A stretch of 5,294 nucleotides of DNA from an uncultured Anaerotruncus sp. (GTDB taxonomy: Bacteria > Bacillota > Clostridia > Oscillospirales > Ruminococcaceae). The notes below the pieces were generated by a model. It had not been told where the DNA came from and ran no database searches. It was given only the letters and a program-made list of their open reading frames with translations. The stretch's first letter is position 1; every line of letters begins with the position of its first letter. Made by a program: the position numbers and the translations under genes. This document shows, one piece after another, positions 1-5,261 of the stretch. The DNA is taken from contig CAJUJI010000173.1 in assembly GCA_910586875.1 (NCBI GenBank), positions 1 to 5,294 on the forward strand, read 5' to 3'.

Positions 1-21
1 ATGTTTTGTTAATTAAAGTGG

Positions 22-50
22 TTTACAGATGCAAAAAATTTTTGTATGAT
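22..50 (+). promoter_or_regulatory. Sigma-70/sigma-A type promoter of the tctCBA operon
   Basis: A -35 box TTTACA (22-27) and a -10 box TATGAT (45-50) each match the housekeeping consensus at five of six positions and are separated by exactly 17 bases. Transcription would start near position 57, giving a leader of about 105 nt before the tctC start. The spacer is an A-tract followed by a T-tract, which may bend the DNA. No other pair this good was found upstream of tctC. The call is by eye; the start site is inferred. Confidence 0.65.
29..47. promoter_or_regulatory. Quasi-palindrome inside the promoter, candidate operator
   Basis: The 19-base element ATGCAAAAAATTTTTGTAT reads as two 9-base arms around a central A, with one mismatch between the arms (ATGCAAAAA against ATACAAAAA). 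It fills the spacer between the -35 and -10 boxes and overlaps the first half of the -10, where a bound repressor would block RNA polymerase. FCD-type GntR proteins bind short inverted repeats as dimers, so the regulator encoded at 3501-4223 is a natural candidate. The element does not match the E. coli FadR-type TGGTnnnACCA core, and AT-rich promoter spacers easily look palindromic. Confidence 0.3.
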
Positions 51-56
51 GTAGTT

Positions 57-123
57 ATCAGTTCAAAGGTAGCATAGTCGTTCAATTCATAAAATGTCTG
101 ATGAATTGTGCCGGCGAACTGAT
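57..123 (+). promoter_or_regulatory. Nested inverted repeats in the tctC leader
   Basis: Two perfect 8-bp inverted repeats lie one inside the other. The outer arms are ATCAGTTC (57-64) and GAACTGAT (116-123); the inner arms are CAATTCAT (83-90) and ATGAATTG (101-108) around a 10-nt loop. The outer arm starts at about the predicted transcription start, so in the transcript the two could form one long irregular hairpin covering most of the leader, ending about 25 nt before the tctC ribosome binding site. It may stabilise the 5' end, or the inner repeat may be a DNA operator. There is no U-tract after it, so it is not a terminator. No known riboswitch class was recognised. Confidence 0.4.
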
Positions 124-147
124 GGATTCGTATGAAAAACAGAATAT

Positions 148-152
148 GGAGG
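148..152 (+). promoter_or_regulatory. Ribosome binding site that fixes the tctC start
   Basis: GGAGG lies nine bases before the ATG at 162. The reading frame also has ATG codons at 132 and 153, but the one at 132 lacks a good Shine-Dalgarno and the one at 153 directly abuts this motif. Starting at 162 also gives a clean lipoprotein signal peptide beginning MKKFSK. Confidence 0.8.
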
Positions 153-161
153 ATGAAAACA

Positions 162-1277
162 ATGAAAAAGTTCAGCAAGGTTACAGCTCTCGCGCTGACA
201 TGTGCTGTAATGCTGGCAAGTGCCCTGGCTGGCTGCGGCGGCTCCGCTCCGGCAAGCAGTGCGGCACCGGCGAGCAGCGCAGCTCCCGCTTCTTCCGAAG
301 CACCGGCGGAGTCTTCTGCTCCTGCTGAGGCGTCTTCAGAGGCGGCTGCACCTGCGGCAGACGGCGAATTGACCCCTGGCACCGTGAGCTATCCTGCAAA
401 ACAGCTCACCATCACCTGCCCTCCTGCGGCTGGCGGCGGTACCGACCTGCTGCTGCGCGCAATGGCTCCCGCAATGCAGGAATACCTTGGCGTTCCGGTT
501 CTGGTCGTAAATAAGCCGGGCGCTGGCTGTGCAATCGGCTTCTCCGCCGGTGCAAAGGACAAACCGGACGGCAGCTCGATCACCGCAGCAGTTGCGGAGA
601 TGCTCTCTGTTCCGTATGTCTCTCAGGTAGACTTTACCTATGACAGCTTTGATTCTATCTGCAACTTCAACGCTTGCTATGGTTCGCTGGCTGTCCAGGC
701 AGACGCTCCTTACAACTCGGTAGAGGAGTTCGTAGCGTATGCAAAGGATCATCCGGGCGAGATCCGTTTCTCGAATTCCGGTATCGGTTCTAACTGGCAT
801 GTTCTGGCAGCTGCTTTTGCAGAGGCTGCTGGCATTGAAGTAGTACATGTTCCGTTCGATGGCGGCGGGCCGGCAGCAACCGCTCTGGCTGGTGCAAACG
901 TCGAGGCTTGCGAGGTTAGCCCGCAGGAGCTGGATGTTCACGTACAGTCCGGCAAGGTAAAACTGCTTTGCTCCTTCTCTCCTGACCGTCTGCCCGAGCT
1001 GCCTGACCTGCCGACCGGCAAGGAGCTGGGCTATGGTGACACGATTCTGACCATCTATCGTGGCTTTGTTGGCCCGAAGGGTATGGATCCAGAAGTAATC
1101 AAGATGATTCAGGACGCTACCCGGTATGCGCTGAATGATCCTACTGTCACCGAGTTTATGGAGCAGCAGCACTACACCAAGAACTATATGGATGAGAAAG
1201 AATTCTATGAACTGATGGCCAGAGAGGATAAAATCTATGCTGACCAGTTTGAGAAGCTGGGCCTGAGCAGCAAATAA
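162..1277 (+). CDS. tctC: TTT transporter substrate-binding lipoprotein (TctC/Bug family)
   Basis: This is the extracytoplasmic solute-binding subunit of a tripartite tricarboxylate transporter. It captures an organic anion and hands it to TctA/TctB. The 371-residue product starts with a lipoprotein signal peptide (KK at 2-3, hydrophobic 7-22, lipobox LAGC with lipidated Cys25). An Ala/Ser/Pro-rich linker (about 28-66) follows, then the mature domain. Family signatures are visible: PPAAGGGTD (87-95), matching the PFAAGGGTD carboxylate-binding loop; NKPGAG near 117-122; KPDG (134-137); SNSGIGSNWH (204-213); and VPFDGGGPAATALAGANVE (230-248), the second ligand loop. The domain is complete. Anchoring by lipid plus a flexible tether is as expected in a Gram-positive cell. 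Six cysteines lie beyond Cys25, which is many for the family. Family assignment is firm; the substrate (tricarboxylate, dicarboxylate, hydroxyacid or aromatic acid) is unknown. It leads the operon, 88 bases before tctB. Confidence 0.93.
   Translation: MKKFSKVTALALTCAVMLASALAGCGGSAPASSAAPASSAAPASSEAPAESSAPAEASSEAAAPAADGELTPGTVSYPAKQLTITCPPAAGGGTDLLLRAMAPAMQEYLGVPVLVVNKPGAGCAIGFSAGAKDKPDGSSITAAVAEMLSVPYVSQVDFTYDSFDSICNFNACYGSLAVQADAPYNSVEEFVAYAKDHPGEIRFSNSGIGSNWHVLAAAFAEAAGIEVVHVPFDGGGPAATALAGANVEACEVSPQELDVHVQSGKVKLLCSFSPDRLPELPDLPTGKELGYGDTILTIYRGFVGPKGMDPEVIKMIQDATRYALNDPTVTEFMEQQHYTKNYMDEKEFYELMAREDKIYADQFEKLGLSSK
243..359 (+). repeat. Low-complexity Ala/Ser/Pro linker coding repeat
   Basis: Residues 28-66 of TctC consist almost only of Ala, Ser, Pro and Glu, with imperfect APASS units repeated early on (APASSAAPASS, then PASSEAPAESS). 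The codons vary between units, so the protein pattern is kept more strictly than the DNA. It probably acts as a flexible spacer between the membrane-anchored Cys25 and the binding domain. Similar linkers are common in clostridial lipoproteins. The DNA could change length by slippage. Confidence 0.8.
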
Positions 1278-1303
1278 GCTTTGTGTCCGAAAATCTTTTG
1301 ATG

Positions 1304-1339
1304 GCAAGGGAAAAGCATGGAACAAGGCTTTTCCCTTGC
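1304..1339 (+). terminator. Intercistronic hairpin between tctC and tctB (attenuator or mRNA stabiliser)
   Basis: A perfect 13-bp stem, GCAAGGGAAAAGC (1304-1316) pairing with GCTTTTCCCTTGC (1327-1339), encloses a 10-nt loop and is followed by a short pyrimidine run (TTTCTTTC). It sits 26 bases after the tctC stop and ends just before the tctB ribosome binding site. The tail has too few uninterrupted T residues for a strong terminator, so partial termination or protection of the upstream tctC mRNA from 3' decay is more likely. Either would give more binding protein than membrane subunit, a common arrangement in binding-protein transporters. Confidence 0.7.
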
Positions 1340-1365
1340 TTTCTTTCAGGGAGGAACAGCATTTC

Positions 1366-1821
1366 ATGAGAAAAATCAGTATCATTACCTCGGGCATTTT
1401 TATTGCGATTAGCATCTTTATCTTTTTAATGGCGCGTACCTTCCCCGCGGGTACAAACGGCGCTTTAGGGCCTGGTTTCTTCCCGATGGCGCTGGCCTGT
1501 ATCGTTACGCTGCTCTCAGCCATCCAAATTTACAACTCGTCTGTTCGCCCCTCTGAGGCAGAGCAGCAGCCTGCCGACCTGCTTTCTAAACAGAGTATCC
1601 GTGTTTGGGTTTCTCTGGGCGTGCTGATTCTTTATTTCATTGTTATGCAGCTGGTTGGCTTTATCCTAGCAACCCCTATTTTCCTTTTTGTAATGCTAAT
1701 CTATTTCCAGGTAAAGAACTGGGTTGCGCGTATCGCAGTGCCGTTATGCACCACCGCCGCAGTTTACTTTATCTTCACCACCCTGCTGCTTGTGCAGCTC
1801 CCTGCTGGGAAACTCTTTTAA
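1366..1821 (+). CDS. tctB: TTT transporter small membrane subunit (TctB)
   Basis: This is the small integral membrane subunit of the transporter, which pairs with TctA. The 151-residue product has hydrophobic stretches near 5-22, 38-55, 78-96, 97-114 and 122-144, suggesting four or five membrane segments; the last two are close together. The LGPGFFP motif at 34-40, just before the second segment, and the C-terminal LPAGKL are typical of the TctB family. A polar loop (about 57-78) separates the two halves. The ATG at 1366 is chosen because AGGGAGG (1348-1354) lies 11 bases before it. An in-frame TTG at 1336 sits inside the intercistronic hairpin and has no ribosome binding site. TctB proteins vary widely in sequence, so the operon position supports the call. 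The stop codon overlaps the start of the tctA ribosome binding site. Confidence 0.9.
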   Translation: MRKISIITSGIFIAISIFIFLMARTFPAGTNGALGPGFFPMALACIVTLLSAIQIYNSSVRPSEAEQQPADLLSKQSIRVWVSLGVLILYFIVMQLVGFILATPIFLFVMLIYFQVKNWVARIAVPLCTTAAVYFIFTTLLLVQLPAGKLF

Positions 1822-1826
1822 GGGGG
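1820..1826 (+). promoter_or_regulatory. Ribosome binding site of tctA overlapping the tctB stop
   Basis: AAGGGGG begins within the TAA stop of tctB (1819-1821) and lies ten bases before the tctA ATG. Ribosomes ending tctB would sit on this site, so translation of the two membrane subunits is probably coupled. Confidence 0.6.
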
Positions 1827-1836
1827 CATCAAAAGA

Positions 1837-3333
1837 ATGTTTTTGACTGTATTAAGCAATGTCCTTCAGCCCACCATGCTCCTTTCGATCTTTGCAGGTG
1901 TGGCAATGGGTATCTCCATTGGTGCAATGCCAGGTCTTACCTCTACAATGGGTGTCGCGCTGCTGATGCCGCTCACCTTTTCTATGGAGCCGGCACACGG
2001 CATGATGGTTTTGATCGGCCTTTTCTGCGGTGCGATTTATGGCGGTTCAATTACCGCAATTCTTATTAACACGCCAGGCACCCCTTCGGCAGCAGCCACC
2101 GTTTTGGATGGCTACAAATTTACCCTGCGTGGAGAGGCTGGACGTGCGCTGGGTATTTCCACCGTTTCCTCGTTTGGCGGCGGTATTATCAGCGGTATCT
2201 GCTTGATTTTGATTGCGCCGCAGCTTGCAGAGGTCGCACTGAAATTCTCTGCGCCTGAAACCTTTGCGCTCGCCTTCTTTGGCGTCAGTATTATTGCGAG
2301 TATCTCCGGTGAATCGCTCATAAAAGGTCTGATGTCTGGTACCTTGGGCTTGATTCTGGCTTTGATCGGCATGGATAATGTGACCGGTTATTCGCGTTTC
2401 ACCTTTGGCTCTACCTTCCTGATGGCGGGTCTCTCATTCATTCCTGTATTGGTCGGACTTTTCGCAATGAGCCAATGCTTCCTGAGCATCGAGGAGATTT
2501 TTGAACGCCGCATTATGGAGAATAAAGCGACTCGTTCGCTGCCAACCCTTAGCGATCTGAAAACCATCCTTCCAACCGTCCTGCGCGCAGGTTTTACAGG
2601 TACCTTTATCGGTTGTATCCCCGGTGCTGGCGGCGATATCAGCGCGTTTGTTTCCTATGATATGGAACGCCGCTTCTCCAAGCATCCTGAACAATTCGGT
2701 ACTGGTATTCCGGAGGGTATTGCAGCGCCAGAGGCGTCCAACAATGGTACCACCGGTGGCGCGCTGATTCCACTGTTGACCCTTGGTATCCCGGGAGATG
2801 CCAATACTGCGGTTATGCTGGGCGCACTGATGATGCACAATCTTACTCCAGGTCCGCTGCTGTTTGTGGAAAAGGCGGAAACGGTGAACACCCTGTTTGC
2901 AGGCTTTATGTTTGCGAATGTGTTTATGCTAATTCTGGGCCTTTCCGGATTGCGGTTTTTTGTCAAGATTGTCACCATCCCTAAACAGGTGTTGGTGCCT
3001 GTGATTATGGTGCTCTGCACGGTTGGTGCATTTGCGATCAATAACAACTTTAACGATGTAATAGTTATGCTGATTGCAGGCGTTATCGGCTATCTGCTGA
3101 CCAAAGGCGGATTCCCGCTTTCGCCAATTGTTCTGGCGCTCATCCTCGGCCCGATGTGTGAGGGTAACTTCCGCAGAAGCTTGGTCATGTCGCAGGGAGA
3201 TTATAGTATCTTCTTCCAACGCCCGATTGCGGCAGTATTCATTATTATTGCGATCGTCTCGCTGTTCCTGCCAATTATTAAGAAAGCCATCCAGGTGCAG
3301 CTGGCAGGTAAACGAGAGCAGGCGTCTAAGTAA
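1837..3333 (+). CDS. tctA: TTT transporter large membrane subunit (TctA)
   Basis: This is the large permease subunit, which moves the substrate across the cytoplasmic membrane, in this family driven by an ion gradient and not by ATP. The 498 residues are the normal TctA length, with about a dozen hydrophobic segments from residue 12 to 482. Signatures in order: GAMPGL (29-34); IYGGSITAILINTPGTPSA (67-85) followed by LDGY; GCIPGAGGDISAF (259-271); PEGIAAPEASNN (292-303); TTGGALIPLLTLGIPGD (305-321). The paired G-x-P-G loops in the first and second halves suggest internal duplication, with the two halves probably forming a pseudo-symmetric substrate site. A polar stretch (about 218-247) links the halves and would be cytoplasmic. 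It starts 15 bases after tctB and is followed by the operon terminator. No frameshift or missing motif is seen. Family certainty is high; substrate is unknown. Confidence 0.96.
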   Translation: MFLTVLSNVLQPTMLLSIFAGVAMGISIGAMPGLTSTMGVALLMPLTFSMEPAHGMMVLIGLFCGAIYGGSITAILINTPGTPSAAATVLDGYKFTLRGEAGRALGISTVSSFGGGIISGICLILIAPQLAEVALKFSAPETFALAFFGVSIIASISGESLIKGLMSGTLGLILALIGMDNVTGYSRFTFGSTFLMAGLSFIPVLVGLFAMSQCFLSIEEIFERRIMENKATRSLPTLSDLKTILPTVLRAGFTGTFIGCIPGAGGDISAFVSYDMERRFSKHPEQFGTGIPEGIAAPEASNNGTTGGALIPLLTLGIPGDANTAVMLGALMMHNLTPGPLLFVEKAETVNTLFAGFMFANVFMLILGLSGLRFFVKIVTIPKQVLVPVIMVLCTVGAFAINNNFNDVIVMLIAGVIGYLLTKGGFPLSPIVLALILGPMCEGNFRRSLVMSQGDYSIFFQRPIAAVFIIIAIVSLFLPIIKKAIQVQLAGKREQASK

Positions 3334-3344
3334 GCAAATTTGCT
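3333..3344. other. Perfect 12-bp palindrome just after tctA
   Basis: AGCAAATTTGCT is a perfect palindrome that begins at the last base of the tctA stop codon and lies about 22 bases before the operon terminator. Its GCAAA/TTTG halves resemble those of the quasi-palindrome in the tctC promoter (29-47), but the spacing differs. It could be a protein-binding site or chance; position after a gene and before a terminator argues against an operator. Confidence 0.2.
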
Positions 3345-3366
3345 GTCGTAAAGGGCTTTACACAGC

Positions 3367-3404
3367 AGGAGGGTGGCTTTTTGCAACAGAAAAGCCACCC
3401 TTCT
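3367..3404 (+). terminator. Rho-independent terminator of the tctCBA operon
   Basis: A 12-bp perfect stem pairs AGGGTGGCTTTT (3370-3381) with AAAAGCCACCCT (3390-3401) around an 8-nt loop. It can extend to 15 pairs (3367-3404) with one G-U wobble. The T-rich tail is short and broken (TTCTTTAG). It lies 33 bases after the tctA stop and separates the transporter operon from gntR, though some read-through is possible. Confidence 0.8.
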
Positions 3405-3482
3405 TTAGATACCTGATGTACTTTGCGGTTACGGGCATTTGGCTTCAGGAAAATGAAATCAATGGCGATGTTCAGCAGCCAG

Positions 3483-3490
3483 AAAGGAAG
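3483..3490 (+). promoter_or_regulatory. Ribosome binding site of gntR
   Basis: AAAGGAAG lies ten bases before the ATG at 3501 and supports that start. Between the terminator and this site (3405-3482) I see no convincing -35/-10 pair, so the promoter of the second unit is not located. Only weak inverted repeats are present there (CGGTTA at 3426-3431 with TAACCG at 3492-3497). Confidence 0.6.
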
Positions 3491-3500
3491 ATAACCGACT

Positions 3501-4223
3501 ATGCTGGAAAATGGAACTGTAGCAACCAAAAAACAAAATGTTTCTATGGTGGATTTTGTTATCGAAATTATCAAAGGCTGGGTTGCGCAGAATGTTTACC
3601 AGTGTGGGGATAAGCTGCCCTCGGAAAGCAAGCTGGTTGCACAGACTGGTGCCAGCCGCAGCTCTGTGCGTGAGGCGATGAAAATTCTTTCCACAATTGG
3701 GCTGGTTCAAATCAAACGTGGGAATGGAACCTATATTTCGGAACATGCTGACCAGGTGGTATGGCCAATCGCTTCTGTTCGGCAGAAAACACAGTGGTCG
3801 CTGCGGGAGCTCTCCGAATCTCGTGAAATGATCGAGCGTGCCGCAGTGGAGATTATCATTCTGTCTGCAAAAGAGGAGCAGATCTATGCATTGGAACAGG
3901 CGAACAACCAGCTGTTAGATGCGGTGGAGAGGGAGCTGGAGCAGGAAGAGCAGTTTCAGCGGGACCTTGCGTTTCATAAACAGCTGGGAGCCAGCACCCA
4001 AAATCCGCTGATGGAGGAGCTATACGACTATATGATGGAGGTTGTAAAGGACTACATTCATGAGGATTATCAGCAGTTTCCCTCTATGGGGTACGTCTCC
4101 TATTTGATGCACCAGCGAATGATTGACGCGATCCGCTATCGAGATTTTGAGTTGGCTCGGCAGGCTGTTGTGGACGCAACCCACAACTTTGTCAAACCGG
4201 GAGATTTACAGGATAAGGAGTAA
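3501..4223 (+). CDS. FadR-type GntR transcription regulator (GntR/FCD)
   Basis: This cytoplasmic DNA-binding protein probably controls the neighbouring transporter and dehydrogenase in response to an organic acid. The 240-residue product has an N-terminal winged helix (about 15-80) with the GntR pattern: GDKLPSESKLVAQTGASR (36-53), recognition helix SRSSVREAMKIL (52-63), and wing GLVQIKRGNGTYI (67-79). An all-helical FCD ligand-binding domain (about 99-231) follows, beginning LRELSESREMIERAA. Candidate metal or ligand residues fit the FCD pattern: Asp155 and His159 in DLAFH, His204 in HQRMIDAI, and His228 near the end. FCD proteins usually bind carboxylic acids such as lactate, gluconate, citrate or acyl groups, often through a bound metal. 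The glutamate-rich stretch at 124-152 is an interdomain or first FCD helix, possibly amphipathic. The family is well supported; effector, operator and sign of regulation are unknown. The end of the gene contains the ribosome binding site of the next gene. Confidence 0.92.
   Translation: MLENGTVATKKQNVSMVDFVIEIIKGWVAQNVYQCGDKLPSESKLVAQTGASRSSVREAMKILSTIGLVQIKRGNGTYISEHADQVVWPIASVRQKTQWSLRELSESREMIERAAVEIIILSAKEEQIYALEQANNQLLDAVERELEQEEQFQRDLAFHKQLGASTQNPLMEELYDYMMEVVKDYIHEDYQQFPSMGYVSYLMHQRMIDAIRYRDFELARQAVVDATHNFVKPGDLQDKE
4214..4220 (+). promoter_or_regulatory. Ribosome binding site of the dehydrogenase, inside the end of gntR
   Basis: TAAGGAG lies directly before the gntR stop (4221-4223) and nine bases before the ATG at 4230. 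The six-base gap between the genes and the embedded ribosome binding site indicate one transcript with coupled translation. Confidence 0.75.
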
Positions 4224-4229
4224 ATCCAT

Positions 4230-5210
4230 ATGAAGAAAAAAATTGTATTCAGTCACAATATGCCATTGGACGGCTTTGAGGAATATGTAAAGGATTTTGA
4301 AATTGTTCGCCCTGCGGAGCCGCTGGCAAAATTCAGCCGCGAGCAGGCGGAGCAGGCGATGCAGGACGCAAGCGTTTTTATTTGTATTGCAGACTTTGTG
4401 TGTGATCGTGCTTTGATGGAGCGCAGCGACAAGCTGGAGTGTGTTGGAAATCTGGGTTCAGGTTTCAATAACGTTGATGTTGATTATGCTACCAGCAGGG
4501 GAATTTACGTTTTAAACACGCCGACCGCGGTGATGGAGCCTACCTCTGAGATGACCATTGCACTGATGCTGAGCGTCTGCCGCAGTACGGTCCGCTATGA
4601 CCGCGACCTGCGGCGGGAAAAGGTTTGTACCCCTACCTTGCTCTTTGTGCGGGATATGATGCTTTATGGCAAGACGTTAGGTGTTATCGGCTTTGGCAGA
4701 ATTGGAAAAAGCGTTGCACGCAAGGCGGTTGGACTGGGGATGAAGGTGATCTACAACGATCTTTACCGCGCCTCAGAGCAGGAAGAGCAGGCGCTGAATG
4801 CCACCTTCATGCAGGCAGATGAGGTTATCAAAAACTGCGATGTGCTGACGCTGCACATGCCATATCTGCCGGAATACCATCATTATATGAATGATGCACG
4901 CTTTGCAATGATGAAAAAAACCGCTTATTTAATCAACGCCTCTCGTGGCCCGATTGTGGAGGAGAAGGCGCTGGTGAAAGCGCTCAAAGAGGGCATCATC
5001 CGTGGCGCCGCGCTCGATGTGCATGAGTTCGAGCCAAACATCTCGGAGGAGATCATTGCGCTGCCCAATATCGTTATTACGCCGCACTGCTGCACCAATA
5101 TTGCGGAGATCCGGCTGAACATGCTCTGCGAGCTGCTGGAGGGGGTAGACGCTTTGGCACATGGGCGCATGGCGAACAATGTTGTCAATCGTTCGCTCTG
5201 CCAAAAATAA
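4230..5210 (+). CDS. NAD-dependent D-2-hydroxyacid dehydrogenase
   Basis: This cytoplasmic oxidoreductase interconverts a D-2-hydroxyacid and a 2-oxoacid with NAD(H). The 326 residues match the family's usual length. The catalytic domain halves are about 1-100 and 290-326, flanking a Rossmann domain (about 101-285). Visible landmarks: the substrate-side loop GNLGSGFNNVDVDYATSRGI (73-92) and NTPTAVMEPTSEMTIALML (96-114); the nucleotide loop GVIGFGRIGKS (151-161, GxGxxG at 154-159); Asp177 at the end of the second strand, favouring NAD over NADP; and the catalytic triad Arg239 (NASRGPIVEE), Glu268 (DVHEFEP) and His286 (ITPHCCTN). HCCTN is unusual, since many relatives have a small-residue motif such as HxxSAT after the histidine. 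It could be a glyoxylate/hydroxypyruvate reductase, a D-lactate-like enzyme or a phosphoglycerate-dehydrogenase relative. At 326 residues with no ACT domain it is not a full-length SerA. The substrate may be what the upstream transporter brings in; that is inference. Confidence 0.93.
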   Translation: MKKKIVFSHNMPLDGFEEYVKDFEIVRPAEPLAKFSREQAEQAMQDASVFICIADFVCDRALMERSDKLECVGNLGSGFNNVDVDYATSRGIYVLNTPTAVMEPTSEMTIALMLSVCRSTVRYDRDLRREKVCTPTLLFVRDMMLYGKTLGVIGFGRIGKSVARKAVGLGMKVIYNDLYRASEQEEQALNATFMQADEVIKNCDVLTLHMPYLPEYHHYMNDARFAMMKKTAYLINASRGPIVEEKALVKALKEGIIRGAALDVHEFEPNISEEIIALPNIVITPHCCTNIAEIRLNMLCELLEGVDALAHGRMANNVVNRSLCQK

Positions 5211-5229
5211 GAAAGATTTGGCCAAACAG

Positions 5230-5261
5230 AAAAAGAGGTGGGATTTTTCCCACCTCTTTTT
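5230..5261. terminator. Strong rho-independent terminator after the dehydrogenase gene
   Basis: A perfect 14-bp stem (5230-5243 with 5248-5261) encloses a TTTT loop. The core AGAGGTGGGA pairs with TCCCACCTCT, with an A-run on the left and a T-run on the right. It lies 19 bases after the stop codon. Because both sides carry the A/T runs, it could stop transcription from either direction. Confidence 0.93.

Noticed and set aside
132..161. Upstream ATG codons at 132 and 153 as starts for tctC
   Set aside because: Neither has a properly spaced Shine-Dalgarno, while GGAGG is nine bases before the ATG at 162, which also begins a canonical lipoprotein signal peptide.
1336..1365. TTG start at 1336 extending TctB by ten residues
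   Set aside because: It lies in the right arm of the intercistronic hairpin and has no ribosome binding site; ATG 1366 has AGGGAGG upstream and begins directly before the first membrane segment.
336..1523. Long minus-strand open frame (395 codons) across tctC and the start of tctB
   Set aside because: It is antisense to a gene with a full set of TctC motifs, has no ribosome binding site, and its translation looks like no known family. It is a by-product of codon use in tctC.
1605..2069. 154-codon + strand frame overlapping tctB and tctA
   Set aside because: It is out of frame with both genes, rich in His, Cys and Arg, without a recognisable domain. It is a shadow frame.
3128..3613. 161-codon + strand frame spanning the tctA end, the terminator and the gntR start
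   Set aside because: It runs through a terminator hairpin and overlaps two well-supported genes in another frame; the translation is Arg/Ser-rich low-information sequence.
3367..5261. The two hairpins around gntR and the dehydrogenase as terminal inverted repeats of a mobile element
   Set aside because: Each is a self-contained hairpin next to a stop codon with different arm sequences (GGGTGGC against GAGGTGGGA); there is no transposase and no target-site duplication.
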